Positions 1-9,400 of a DNA stretch of 64,000 nucleotides are shown here, in pieces. The stretch comes from Choanephora cucurbitarum. Lineage: Eukaryota; Mucoromycota; Mucoromycetes; Mucorales; Choanephoraceae. The stretch spans positions 124,001-188,000 of the forward strand of contig JAIWNI010000038.1 in NCBI GenBank assembly GCA_025331435.1, given 5' to 3'. The notes under the pieces are model-generated. The model made no database searches. It was not told the origin of the DNA and was given only the letters and a program-made list of their open reading frames with translations. Every line of letters begins with the position of its first letter. The stretch's first letter is position 1. The translations under genes were made by a program, and so were the position numbers.

Positions 1-475
1 ATCAAATCAACCAAATCGTTTTGGATAGACTACCTGGCGCTTCTCATGTGTTTGACTCAGCTGATACAGCGGACGTCAGTAATTCAGATGATTGTGGAGA
101 AGTATTTCAAGTATCTCCAGAATATATGAAAACTCTGAATCCAGGAAGTTTTCCTCCATCCAAATTGACTCTTAAAGTAGGTGCAGTGGTAATGTTACTT
201 CGAAACTTGAACCAAAAGAAAGGGCTTTGCAATGGAACTCGATTAATTGTGCATGAAATAAAACGTCATGTCTTGGTCACATCTATTTTACAACCGTCTG
301 GCAGTTCTTCTTCTGAGTATCATTTGATACCCAGAATCAAGCTGTCAACGTTGGAAGGTGAATTGCCATTCATCTTGACCCGAAAGCAGTTTCCAGTTCG
401 CTTATGTTTTGCCATGACAATAAATAAGGCCCAAGGCCAGTCACTTCGAAATGTCGGAATAGATCTGCGTTACGA
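1..475 (+). pseudogene. Helitron PIF1-type helicase, C-terminal part, first piece (split by LINE-A)
   Basis: The reading frame is already open at the left edge of the window. It encodes the C-terminal third of a Helitron-type PIF1 helicase: a 'VLDRLPG' segment, a DUF889-like stretch with 'NPGSFPPSKLTLKVGAVVM' and 'LRNLNQKKGLCNGTRLIV', and helicase motif V with 'FAMTINKAQGQS'. The frame stops being helicase at base 475, where LINE-A begins. The remaining helicase codons resume at 5881. The family unwinds DNA during rolling-circle transposition and acts with a HUH Rep domain that must lie to the left of this window. The frame was intact up to the LINE insertion, so this Helitron was probably coding-competent when it was hit. 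What is seen: motifs and frame. Inferred: that it belonged to an autonomous element. Confidence 0.9.
466..475. repeat. Target site duplication of LINE-A, 5' copy
   Basis: The ten bases tgcgttacga occur here and again at 5881-5890, directly after the poly(A) tract of LINE-A. Joining the helicase at this duplication restores an uninterrupted reading frame, which proves the insertion point. Confidence 0.95.
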
Positions 476-476
476 C

Positions 477-1892
477 ATGGCTCTTTCCACTACTGATCCG
501 AACCATATAAGGAAGGTGGATGGTATTTCAACAGAAGTATCATCCTCCACCCACAACCCTAATAATCAACCTTTCACCTTTCGCACCTGGGCACAAATGG
601 TTAAGGTCCAGAAAAGACAACCACTCTCGCTTACTGAAAATGCGGGTTCTCCTGATGAGAGTTCCTCCATGAGTACCACGATCTTCCTCCAGGCAACCGA
701 GGACTACTCTATCGCTATAGACGCTAAGCAGTTTGAAGGAATAAACTTTAGTTCTCGAAGTTTGAATCTTGTTTTGCGCGATCAATTCCCCAAGGGTGTT
801 GGTCTGAGAGATCGTCGTGTGGGTCGCACCCAACGATATATTGAAATTGGTTTTGAAACAGCTGCAGATCGCCTAGAAGCCCTCTCCACCCCTTTTAAAT
901 TACAGGACGATCTTATTAAGATGTCAGCCACCATGGATGGCAATGCACGAGTTGTTCGGATCGGCATCTCTAATATTCCTTTTGGTACTGCAGCTACGTT
1001 GCAGCCTCGTTTACTTGAGATTTTCCACCAATTTGGCGAAATTTTGGAAATTGGTCTTAAACATACGGCAGAGGGAGAATGGTTTAATGGCAGAGGATAC
1101 GTTACTTTGAATCGAGACGTTACTAAGAGTTATAAGGATCTAACTCCCCAAGTTCAATCATGGAAGAAGGATCATAATCTACATCTGGTGTGGAGTGACA
1201 TGAAGCCTATTTGTACCTTCTGTCATGTCGACGACCATATTCGCATTAATTGTCCTGCATTAAAGCCTAGACGTAAGGCATGCTTCATTTGCGATAAGAC
1301 AGACCACCTCCGTGCTGCTTGTCCTTTGGCACCTTGGAATGCCAATCGCAAACGAGCTAGACCCGTCGCTTCTACCACCAGTACCCCCATTCGGAAGGAA
1401 ATTGATGAGTCCCTTCCCAAAACTCAACCTCGTGTAGATATGGCTGCATCCATTGTGGCTTCTGCTGATGATACAATGGACCATGAGACTATATACGATG
1501 AAAATGTTATAATTTCCCAAGAGATTTTGGAGACCCAAGAGGATATGGCTGAAGAAACTCCCCTTTCTTCAGACGAGAGCAACCATGACATACCGGATAG
1601 TCTTTTGAATGATATCGATATGTGCGATGAGCAGATGGCAGTGTTGGACGAGGAACTACCTGAAGGTGCCCCTTCCACTCCTCTGTCCCCTCCGTCTCAG
1701 TCATCTAATACGGACACAGACAGACGCACCAAGCGCCCTGCCTCTCTTAGTCCCAGTGTGAGGAACTCGATCTCTAAGCTCCGTCACCAGGAACGCCAGC
1801 GCCATTCCACCTCTTCATCTCAGGAGCTCACTACACGCTCCGGCAGAGTTTCCAAGCCTAGCGGATCTCTGCAAGACTATCTGCGTATCTAA
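477..1892 (+). CDS. LINE-A ORF1: CCHC zinc-knuckle RNA-binding protein
   Basis: 471 codons from the ATG at 477, the first base triplet after the target duplication. The middle part carries two CX2CX4HX4C zinc knuckles in tandem, 'CTFCHVDDHIRINC' and 'CFICDKTDHLRAAC', around residues 245-285. An acidic, Ser/Thr-rich tail follows. ORF1 proteins of this type bind the element RNA and form the ribonucleoprotein used for target-primed reverse transcription. The same frame runs without a stop back into the Helitron helicase to base 3, so a fused helicase-ORF1 polypeptide is possible in principle. I chose 477 because it is the first ATG inside the element and the N-terminus resembles LINE-B ORF1. The stop overlaps the ORF2 start. 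Confidence 0.9.
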   Translation: MALSTTDPNHIRKVDGISTEVSSSTHNPNNQPFTFRTWAQMVKVQKRQPLSLTENAGSPDESSSMSTTIFLQATEDYSIAIDAKQFEGINFSSRSLNLVLRDQFPKGVGLRDRRVGRTQRYIEIGFETAADRLEALSTPFKLQDDLIKMSATMDGNARVVRIGISNIPFGTAATLQPRLLEIFHQFGEILEIGLKHTAEGEWFNGRGYVTLNRDVTKSYKDLTPQVQSWKKDHNLHLVWSDMKPICTFCHVDDHIRINCPALKPRRKACFICDKTDHLRAACPLAPWNANRKRARPVASTTSTPIRKEIDESLPKTQPRVDMAASIVASADDTMDHETIYDENVIISQEILETQEDMAEETPLSSDESNHDIPDSLLNDIDMCDEQMAVLDEELPEGAPSTPLSPPSQSSNTDTDRRTKRPASLSPSVRNSISKLRHQERQRHSTSSSQELTTRSGRVSKPSGSLQDYLRI

Positions 1893-4800
1893 TGAGTGAG
1901 TCTGTTAACAGTCTCATTCGCTTGCGTATCGGTTCGGTAAACTGCCGCACCGTATACAAACAATCCCAATTACAAACTTCTGATGATTTTATCCGCTATT
2001 TACGATCCTTGAATAACAGTCTCCTCCTTTTACAAGAAACTAATATCCCTTCCCATTCCTTTGCTGACACTGAATCTATTCTCAATATGAAATTTCAATC
2101 CCACCAAGCCATATGGTCTTATCATTGTGGTATTGTTAATCTTAATCCAAGCCTTGACCTCTCCTTATTACACACCTCCAATGATGGTCGCTTTATTTTG
2201 GCAAAATTAACCCTTCCTTCTCATGAGGAATTTTCTACTTTATATGTTTTAAATCTTTATGCTCCTGCACAAAACTCCTCCCAAGAACGCACCAATTTCT
2301 TTAATTCTTTGATTGCCTTCCTGCTCGCTACAGAGGGCATCTCTGATATACTACCTCATATGTTGATTGGTGGCGATTTCAATTTCAGTTTTGACTTTGC
2401 CTTGGAACATCATACACACCGATCTTTTTTTCCACATAATCTTGTAGAGTTCGTTGGTTCCCACTTTCTGGACTGTCTGAATGATCCTAGTAACACCTCT
2501 CGTCCCTTTGTACCTACCTTTCAAGGACCTGACGGTACAGGCTCTTGTATTGACTACTTTCTTGCTGGACATCGCCTTCATCCTCTTTGTAATGACGGTA
2601 ATACTCATTACCTTAATCGCCGATGGACTGACCATGCACTGCTTCAAATCACATTGTCTTATGGATTGAGTAGCTTGGGCAAGGGCCTGTGGCGGGGTAA
2701 CCCCTTGTTGGTAAAGCAGCCTGATTTCGTGGACAAGTTGAATATCTGCATTGAGCGATATGTTGCAACGAAGCTCCTCCCTTCTTCTGAATCCCCTCAA
2801 ATACAATGGGATAGGTTGAAGAAAGCAGTTAGGAAAATGATACAAACATATAGTCGCCATCGCACGTCATGGCGCACTCATCGCCTCAAACAGCTTCAAA
2901 GCCAACGCAACTCCTATTACCGTCAATACCGTTCAGATCCTCTCCTTCTGGATATACTGGTGTCTCCCCTTCAAACGGAGATCTCGAACCTCCAGGCTGA
3001 AGTCTCCCAGACCCATAGGCTTCGTGCTGGGAAACGTTGGCTGGAGAACCATGAACATTCAGCTGGCTACCTACAGCGTACCATTACTGCTCGCGCCCGA
3101 AAGCGCAACATTGGCCCTCTTACACACCCTGTAACCGGTCTTCATTGCACTGATACCGCTAGTAAACTGGATGCAGTTACCTCGTTCTATAGTCATCTAT
3201 ACACTGCTGAACCTACCTCTTCTGAGGCCACCAATGACATTCTGTCCCACATCACTAAATCGCTTGATTCGGACGAAGCAAAGACAGTAGTGCTCCCATT
3301 CAGCCTTGCGGACATTCAGCTTGGTGCTTCTCGCTCTCCTCGATGTAGCAGCCCTGGAAAGGATGGTCTCCCGTATGAAATCCTGCAACTGCTTTTCAAA
3401 CATCCCGCTTGTAAAGATCTCGTCGTTCGAGTCTTCAACGATGCTATCTCTTTGGGTGTTTTCCCCCAATCATGGACTGAAACCTGCATTGTTCTTCTTC
3501 CGAAAAAAGGCGACCTCTCGGATCTATCCAATTGGCGGCCTATCTCATTAATAAACACTGACTGTAAAGTGTTTACTCGCCTCCTTAACTCCAGAGTTAT
3601 GCAGGTATCTCTTCGACTCATTAATCGCTGTCAAGCTGGGTTTATGCATCATCGGTTTATTGGCGATCATGGCCTGACTTGTCGATTAGTGATGCACGAC
3701 GCCACCCTTAGCCAATCTTCTTCAGTTGGGATTATGTTGGACCAAAACAAGGCCTACGATCGTATTCACCCTTCTTATCTCCTCGGGGTGCTTCGCAAAT
3801 TCGGCTTTGACGACAGCTTTGTCCGTATCATTCGTAACCTCTTTTTCGGTACAAACATCTCGATCCTTATGAATGGCTTCCTCTCTAGCCCGATTGCCCA
3901 AGGAAGAGGTCTACGCCAAGGGGACACTATTTCCCCAATTTTGTTCAACTTTGCGCTGGAACCTTTCTTGTTGTCGGTCCTTTACCATGATCATATTGGT
4001 GGCTATACCTTAGCTAGTAAACCTCGTTCGGCATCTTTGTGCTTACCTCCGCCGCCTCCTGTCAAACTGCTTGCCTACGCCGATGATGTACTTGTTTTCA
4101 TCAATGATACAGCTGAACTCGATCACCTACAGACCTGCCTTACTCGGTACGGTCAGGCTTCAAACTCTTTGGTCAATTACCATAAATCCGTCGTCTTTCC
4201 TCTATCCCGAATCCCAGTGCCCAACCTTCCTATCCGATCATCGGTTCAAGAGAAGGGGCTTCGTTGGTATGATCATCGCTCCCCTGGTTTTCTTAGATAC
4301 CTTGGCTACCCGATCTGGCTTGCGCCTCATCAGCAAACTTCCTACGTCGAAGGTATGATTCGCACCATTAAAGCCTCCATTGCGATACACTCAGGTCGAC
4401 AACTTTCTGTGTATGCGAGAGCATTGATAGCCAATTCCCTGATCCTGTCTAAACTCTGGCATGTCCTCAGGCTGACTCCTTTACCTGCTAACGTCTTAAA
4501 TAAGATCAATTCGCTGACTTACCAGTTTGTTTCACACGGCTTCTTTCCCAAAATCCGTCGCTCCATTTTGCATCTTCCAAAGGCTAGCGGAGGCCTGGGC
4601 CTCTTGGACATTAGAGCTCAGCGTCTATCTCTCCAGCTTCGCTGTCTCTCCCCATTTTTACCAACTGCTTCCTCAGTTCCAATGGCACCTTTTCTCTATC
4701 GTATGATGTGTTGGCTACTCCAAACCCTCTCCAATTCTCCTTCTGCTATGATTCCAATTCTCTTTTCCAGCTCCCGAAGTTCAGCTCTGACTGACACTGA

Positions 4801-5767
4801 TAGCCCTTTCGCTGCAATTTTAGAGGCTGTCGATGTAATTCCTAAGAGCCCCTCTCATGAAGTCTTTCCAAACTTACCTACTTGCCTCGCTCTCCCATTA
4901 AAGGATATTTGTGCTATTCCCGAGGCTTCATCCTTTGTCTTCAGTAGAACAATGCGTTCCTTTCGAGTGACTGACATCTTCATCACTGATTTGGCTACTA
5001 ACCGCCTCCGATTCCGTTCCAGTCCTGAATGTCAATTCCCTCGTTTGCTGTCTCGTTTCAAGAAGGCAGTCGCTCAGGCAGACCTCATTTTACCTCCTTT
5101 CATTGCAGTGCGCATGCTTCATTCAATTTCAGTCACCACTCACAAGTCCTTGGATTTCTCTCCGTTTTCAGCTCTTCTTTCCTATCAAGCTGTTCCTCTC
5201 TCATGCTTAAATAAACGGGCTCTCAAGCAATTGTTCAAAGATGCGGTGGCATTACCAGTTCCCTCGTCACTACCCGCCATTCCGCCTTCTCGTTGGAGAC
5301 TCTTCCTTTCTACCCCTATGGACGGTGCTACCCGTACCCTTTGGTATCGTCTAATTCACGATAAGATCTCAAGCAAGAACTCCCTCTACCGCCTTCTCCC
5401 TGACGTCATTGGGGATGATCGTTGCCATTACTGTTACAACACTGAGACTCCGTGCCATATGCTTTTCACATGCGGTATTAAAAGCCATGTCTGGTACCGT
5501 GCGTTTTCACGCTACATTGGCAGCCCGAACAGGGTCCTCCTATCTGTGCTTTTTGAAAACTTCCGCCTTCTTTCCTTTCCACTGTATACTATCAGCGACT
5601 ACTCCATCAAACTCCATATATACCAATTGATGGGTGTATTTGTCTTCAGTATCTGGTCAGCTCACTGGCGTGAACACTTCTCTGCGATCCCTTTCCTCTC
5701 TGATCGTGTTTTTTGTAACATTCTAAAGAAAGTACACTCTCTGAATCAAATAACTAGCCTAGATTAG
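1892..5767 (+). CDS. LINE-A ORF2: endonuclease / reverse transcriptase
   Basis: An uninterrupted 1291-residue polyprotein. Residues about 1-265 form an endonuclease-exonuclease-phosphatase domain with 'LLQETNIP', 'GGDFNFSFD', 'CIDYFLAG' and 'WTDHALL'. Residues about 480-780 form the reverse transcriptase, with 'NWRPISLIN', 'AGFMHHRFIGDHG', 'LDQNKAYDRIHP', 'RGLRQGDTISPILFN' and the catalytic YADD at residues 729-732. The C-terminus carries a zf-RVT-like CX2CX6HX4C finger (C1178, C1181, H1188, C1193). Known role of the family: nicking the target DNA and copying the element RNA from the nicked end. The ATG at 1892 shares its A with the ORF1 stop (TAATG), an arrangement used by some LINEs for stop-restart translation. 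All catalytic motifs seen are intact, so activity is plausible but unproven. Confidence 0.95.
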   Translation: MSESVNSLIRLRIGSVNCRTVYKQSQLQTSDDFIRYLRSLNNSLLLLQETNIPSHSFADTESILNMKFQSHQAIWSYHCGIVNLNPSLDLSLLHTSNDGRFILAKLTLPSHEEFSTLYVLNLYAPAQNSSQERTNFFNSLIAFLLATEGISDILPHMLIGGDFNFSFDFALEHHTHRSFFPHNLVEFVGSHFLDCLNDPSNTSRPFVPTFQGPDGTGSCIDYFLAGHRLHPLCNDGNTHYLNRRWTDHALLQITLSYGLSSLGKGLWRGNPLLVKQPDFVDKLNICIERYVATKLLPSSESPQIQWDRLKKAVRKMIQTYSRHRTSWRTHRLKQLQSQRNSYYRQYRSDPLLLDILVSPLQTEISNLQAEVSQTHRLRAGKRWLENHEHSAGYLQRTITARARKRNIGPLTHPVTGLHCTDTASKLDAVTSFYSHLYTAEPTSSEATNDILSHITKSLDSDEAKTVVLPFSLADIQLGASRSPRCSSPGKDGLPYEILQLLFKHPACKDLVVRVFNDAISLGVFPQSWTETCIVLLPKKGDLSDLSNWRPISLINTDCKVFTRLLNSRVMQVSLRLINRCQAGFMHHRFIGDHGLTCRLVMHDATLSQSSSVGIMLDQNKAYDRIHPSYLLGVLRKFGFDDSFVRIIRNLFFGTNISILMNGFLSSPIAQGRGLRQGDTISPILFNFALEPFLLSVLYHDHIGGYTLASKPRSASLCLPPPPPVKLLAYADDVLVFINDTAELDHLQTCLTRYGQASNSLVNYHKSVVFPLSRIPVPNLPIRSSVQEKGLRWYDHRSPGFLRYLGYPIWLAPHQQTSYVEGMIRTIKASIAIHSGRQLSVYARALIANSLILSKLWHVLRLTPLPANVLNKINSLTYQFVSHGFFPKIRRSILHLPKASGGLGLLDIRAQRLSLQLRCLSPFLPTASSVPMAPFLYRMMCWLLQTLSNSPSAMIPILFSSSRSSALTDTDSPFAAILEAVDVIPKSPSHEVFPNLPTCLALPLKDICAIPEASSFVFSRTMRSFRVTDIFITDLATNRLRFRSSPECQFPRLLSRFKKAVAQADLILPPFIAVRMLHSISVTTHKSLDFSPFSALLSYQAVPLSCLNKRALKQLFKDAVALPVPSSLPAIPPSRWRLFLSTPMDGATRTLWYRLIHDKISSKNSLYRLLPDVIGDDRCHYCYNTETPCHMLFTCGIKSHVWYRAFSRYIGSPNRVLLSVLFENFRLLSFPLYTISDYSIKLHIYQLMGVFVFSIWSAHWREHFSAIPFLSDRVFCNILKKVHSLNQITSLD

Positions 5768-5862
5768 AATAATTTCCTGCTTTTTAAGACCCAGTCACTG
5801 CATAGCACACTGGCTTCTTTTATTTTGATGAGATTAAATTAATAAATTTTTCATTCATCCAT

Positions 5863-5890
5863 AAAAAAAAAAAAAAAAAATGCGTTACGA
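5863..5890 (+). repeat. LINE-A poly(A) tail and 3' target site duplication
   Basis: Eighteen consecutive A residues end LINE-A at 5880, followed at once by tgcgttacga, the second copy of the 10-bp duplication at 466-475. A pure tail and a perfect duplication point to a recent insertion. Confidence 0.95.
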
Positions 5891-6026
5891 GGTGTTTACT
5901 CATGGACAACTCTATGTAGCCTTCTCTCGAGCAACAAGTTGGAAAAACATCACAGTGTTGTTTAGTGAAGATAACGAAGAAGAAACAACAAGAAACATTG
6001 TATATCCTGAACTCTTAATAAACTAA
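5881..6026 (+). pseudogene. Helitron helicase, C-terminal end, second piece
   Basis: This continues the helicase frame interrupted at 475. Across the duplication the protein reads 'IDLRYE', then motif VI '[16 protein letters not shown]', and ends '[10 protein letters not shown]' at the TAA at 6024-6026. The same C-terminal layout ('GHGQLYVALSR', then 'NVVYTEV') is found in the minus-strand Helitron at 19627-19881, confirming family membership. The gene is dead as a unit because 5.4 kb of LINE separates the two pieces. Confidence 0.9.
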
Positions 6027-6119
6027 ATACACTGTTTAATTCTTAATTTACGAAGTTAAACTAATACATCGTTTATCACTGCTAATAGTCCAAATAAGCA
6101 TGTCATAATTAGCTTTGTA

Positions 6120-6282
6120 CTTCTCCCATCGGATTAGCAAGCCTGCGGCAGCACGAGCATGTTACAAAGCGCAGCGTACCGACCCGGAGTGGGGGTCAAC
6201 AAAATTAACCATAGCGTAGCGCAGCGAAGCGAAGGTGCTAATTTTGTTACCGAACGTAGGTTCGGTTTGTAATATGCTCGTT
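6120..6282 (+). other. Helitron 3' terminal region with hairpins
   Basis: Starting about 95 bases after the helicase stop, this segment is clearly similar to the reverse complement of 19225-19400, the 3' end of the second Helitron. It holds a perfect 10-bp stem (aacaaaatta at 6198-6207 with taattttgtt at 6239-6248) around a loop rich in agcg, then a 6-bp stem hairpin at 6250-6265 (ccgaac, loop gtag, gttcgg). Similarity between the two Helitrons stops after 'TCGTT' at about 6282, which I take as the element end. The classical CTRR end is not seen, so the terminus type is an inference. Confidence 0.7.
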
Positions 6283-6652
6283 AGTGTACTACTGTTACTT
6301 GTAACTTTAATAATTGCCATCATTCCTTATCCCGAGGATTTATGTTATCGAATGATGTGATGCTATCTCTTGAGTCTAGTTCTTTGTGTTGAACCTTATT
6401 GACTTCAGTTGGATTCTTTTATTTCGAAAGGATTTAGATCTTTTACTTTATTTCTGATGTTATTTCTGTTATGACTTATTTGGTCTTTCATGCAACCTTA
6501 TTGTCATTGTTGAGACTAAATGTGCTCAGATCACCACATCTACTATACATATTTTATTTTCGAAATTTGGAAAGTGCATTTTATATCCCCCAGACATGTC
6601 ATACAAGCCAATTTTTTGCGGACAAAAGTAAAAGGGTGGTATTTTTCAGCCT
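6283..6652. other. No recognisable feature
   Basis: AT-rich sequence between the Helitron end and a Tc1/mariner-like element. I see no coding homology. A short stretch at about 6560-6585 resembles part of the neighbouring TIR and may belong to the same element. Confidence 0.5.
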
Positions 6653-8114
6653 AAAAGGTGCCTTTTAATTTTCCAAATTTCATTTTCTTTCTTCAAATAA
6701 ATATGATAATTACCCGCTTTTTTATGAAGATGGCCAAGATAAATTGGTTGGTGATGAAGGAAGAGATGCGGTGAGTTGGCTTGATGAAGCTACCCCTTTT
6801 CACTTAGAAACTATAACGCGCATTATAGAGTGTCGTGAAAAGCAAGAAAAAGGAGCTTCCTTCGAAGATTCCTTGAGAGACTTTGATGCTGATATGGATG
6901 AGATCATAGTTACAGTTAAGAAGCAGAAAAGGTTTTACCACAAACACTCAAACGAGCAAAAGCTTGCTTTTGTCTATTATAACCGAATCAAATTATTTAA
7001 CGCAGCTAAGTTCGGGCGCTTAGCAGGCAGCATGGCCGAAAGAGCAGCACAGAAATGGCCTGAAAAACTCAAAGAGGATAAGGATAGGAACATGTCTGAG
7101 AAACAAACCGATTCGATCAATAGAGCAAAACCGCAATTGGATGAAAGACATAAGGTTCACCTGTTAGACTTTTACGATAACTGGCCGCAGGCAAGAGTGC
7201 TTGATGCAATGGAATCACTCACTTAAAAATTCTTTGATCTGACTGTGAAGAAAAGTGCTGTTCACAATTTCTTGAAGGATGAGTGCAACCTTTCTTTAAA
7301 GAAATTAACACATGTACCGGTTGCTAGAAATTATTCGAATAAGATCCAAGCCCGTAAAGATTGGACTGCTACTGACATGAATTATTTGAAAAACTGTGTA
7401 TTCGTAGACGAGTATGCATTTGATATAAATATGAGGTCTCCTAGCGGATAGTCTGTAAAAGGAAGTCGTGCTATCACCACCATTCCTACCACTAGGGCCG
7501 CATCTCATACTGTATTAGGCGTCATATCAGCAAAATTTGTTGTTGCTATGGAACTTCGTAATCCTCAAGAAGAACGCTCTAAGCGAATTAAAATTGTTCA
7601 CAGTGGTCGTAAAAGAAAAGTACATACTAAAAGGAGATCAGAGGACACAGAAACTGGCCACTAAGTTAGGTTTCTCTAGAAGTGTATGGATAAAATGGAT
7701 TTGTATTCAGAATTAAAAGGCCACTATATTGTGATGGATAAAGCACCCATTCATACTGCTGACCGGATTGACGAAATGATTACTGAAAGAGGTTACAGGA
7801 GCATTTACCTTCCTCCTTATTCTCCCAAGCTCAACCCAATAGAGAATTTTTAGTCCGTTATCAAGAATAAGGTAAAACGAAGTTCGTTTAAAGATGTCGA
7901 AGATCTTGCTAATCGTATCGCTGAAGCTTACAATAACGTCCCTCCCGAGCATTTGAATGCGTTTGCTCGACACTCTGTTAACTGCTTTGATAGCTGCTTA
8001 CGCGGAGGCCCTTTGTGAAGCTCTTTATTATGTATATAGCCATTCGATTTTGCGGTAATAAAACAAAGTTTGATGTGAAAACCCGAAATTTGGAAAATTG
8101 AAAGGTCCCTTTTG
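6653..8114 (+). mobile_element. Degenerate Tc1/mariner-like (IS630 superfamily) element
   Basis: About 1.46 kb bounded by imperfect inverted repeats of about 30 bp. The left arm at 6653-6682 contains ttttaattttccaaattt; the right arm at 8085-8114 contains its near reverse complement aaatttggaaaattgaaagg. Inside lies a broken DDE transposase. The outer limits are uncertain because flanking sequence carries further weak inverted similarity, and I could not fix the TA target duplication. Confidence 0.65.
6744..8018 (+). pseudogene. Tc1/mariner-like DDE transposase, inactivated
   Basis: The N-terminal half has a basic, helical region followed by 'DERHKVHLLDFYDNWPQARV', a helix-turn-helix-like part. 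The DDE core follows: 'CVFVDEYAFD' (first Asp), 'GHYIVMDKAPIH' (second Asp), and 'YLPPYSPKLNPIENF' (Glu), the classic Tc1/mariner third block. Breaks: a TAA after 'MESLT' at about 7224, a stop after 'MRSPSG' at about 7449, stops and a frame break at about 7660-7690, and TAG in place of the conserved Trp after 'PIENF' at about 7852. The sense strand and spacing fit one ancestral gene of roughly 420 codons. It cannot make a full transposase now. No clear start codon is seen upstream of 6744. Confidence 0.85.
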
Positions 8115-9061
8115 ATTGCCCTTTGGGACATCAAAAGCCACTCTTGAATTAAAAGAAAAAGTCGCCCTTCAAAACTTTCTTTTAACCGCCTTTTCGTTTG
8201 AAAAGCCATCTTTTGGCGTCGAAACGACTGTACTCGGTATATCCCTTTTTTTTTTGTGTTTGAGAAAATAAGCATGGGTGTGAACCAATTGCTGTTATTA
8301 TCGAGGCCTAAGAAATTAGTTGATTGAAAATTCTTATTATTTTACCACTTTACTTCAAAGAAATAAGTAGAGTAAACACAGATCCTGTTGTCATATTAAA
8401 AACAAAGTTTGATAACTGTAAATAAGCTTTCATTCCTAACATTATTGAATGGCCTTTTTCACATGCAAAAAGAACAAAAAATTTTAACCTTAATTTAATT
8501 TGTATTATGACAGCCAGATCATTTCTCTAGGATTTACTTGTCTTATTTATCCTCATCATATACCTTGTTGATGAGGACAAATGAGCTATGGACTGAATCA
8601 AAGCTCGTCTTTTGTTGATCTACGAAGTCTGACTTCAAGTCAAATGGGTAGTAGTTTTCATGCAAATAGTGAAGGTAGCACAAGCTTATGCGTTTCATCT
8701 GACAATAGTTTTTTATTGTTTTTGTTTACCTTCATTTATCAATCAATTTAGACCTGGTTATCAAAAATTCAATTATGCATATGCTCGTCATTGTTTTCTC
8801 GTAGCTGTACAGTTTCATATTAAATAGAATCGTGTTTGAGAAAGTATATACTTTTCGCGTTAATCATCAGTATAGATAGTCTTTCTCGAACATTAAATTA
8901 AGCAAGAAATACAAGGGCTTTATCAAACTAAGCTTGATTGAATTGTTAAATATGAGAAAAAGAGGAGGGAAGAAACAGCTGATAGACTATACGATCTGTA
9001 TGTGTAACACACATCTAACATAAGAGTTTTTACAACACATAGCCTGATTCAGATGGCTTTT
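8115..9061. other. No recognisable feature
   Basis: About 0.95 kb of AT-rich sequence. The first 160 bases hold several AAAAG/CTTTT-type inverted motifs that may be the outer part of the Tc1-like TIR. The rest shows no coding similarity or structured repeat that I can see. Confidence 0.5.
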
Positions 9062-9400
9062 TTTGATTAAAACAAGATAGACTGTTGCATACCTTTTTGT
9101 GTTGTTTAATCTCTTCTGGAGTAACCAGTCATCTCATATGTAGTCAAGAAATAAAAAGGGAGTAAGGGATAGCGTCTTACAACAAGCGATGTATATGTCT
9201 GTGATGAATGATAGATGATGATTATGTATTTCCTTTTATGAAAATATCAGAAAAAAAAACAGGTTTAGAGGTTTCCTACGTACGACATTATTCGCTACTC
9301 CTTTTTATTTCCTGGCTACATATGAGATGACTGGTTATTGCGAAAGAGGCTAAACAATACAGAAAGAAATGCAACATTCCAATTAGTTTTAATCAAGGCA
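9062..9400. repeat. Imperfect inverted repeat, arms of about 110 bp
   Basis: The arm at 9062-9172 (containing aaccagtcatctcatatgta) reappears as its reverse complement at 9288-9400 (tacatatgagatgactggtt), with about 115 bases between. The right arm alone is also present upstream of the second gene copy, at about 32930-33060. The left arm is therefore an inverted partial copy of the region upstream of the duplicated gene, not a property of both copies. It could be a foldback element or a by-product of the duplication. Confidence 0.75.

Larger units (their letters stand above)
476..5880 (+). mobile_element. LINE-A: near-full-length non-LTR retrotransposon
   Basis: A 5.4-kb non-LTR retrotransposon inserted in a Helitron helicase gene. 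It has two open reading frames (RNA-binding ORF1 and an endonuclease plus reverse transcriptase ORF2) overlapping at TAATG, a short 3' UTR with an aataaa signal near 5840, and an 18-base poly(A) tail. Perfect 10-bp target duplications flank it. It starts one base before the ORF1 ATG, so it has essentially no 5' UTR, meaning slight 5' truncation or dependence on an outside promoter. Both frames are uninterrupted, which suggests a young and possibly competent insertion. Two-ORF layout with an apurinic-type endonuclease and a C-terminal zinc finger fits I/L1-like fungal LINEs; the exact clade needs a tree. Confidence 0.95.
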
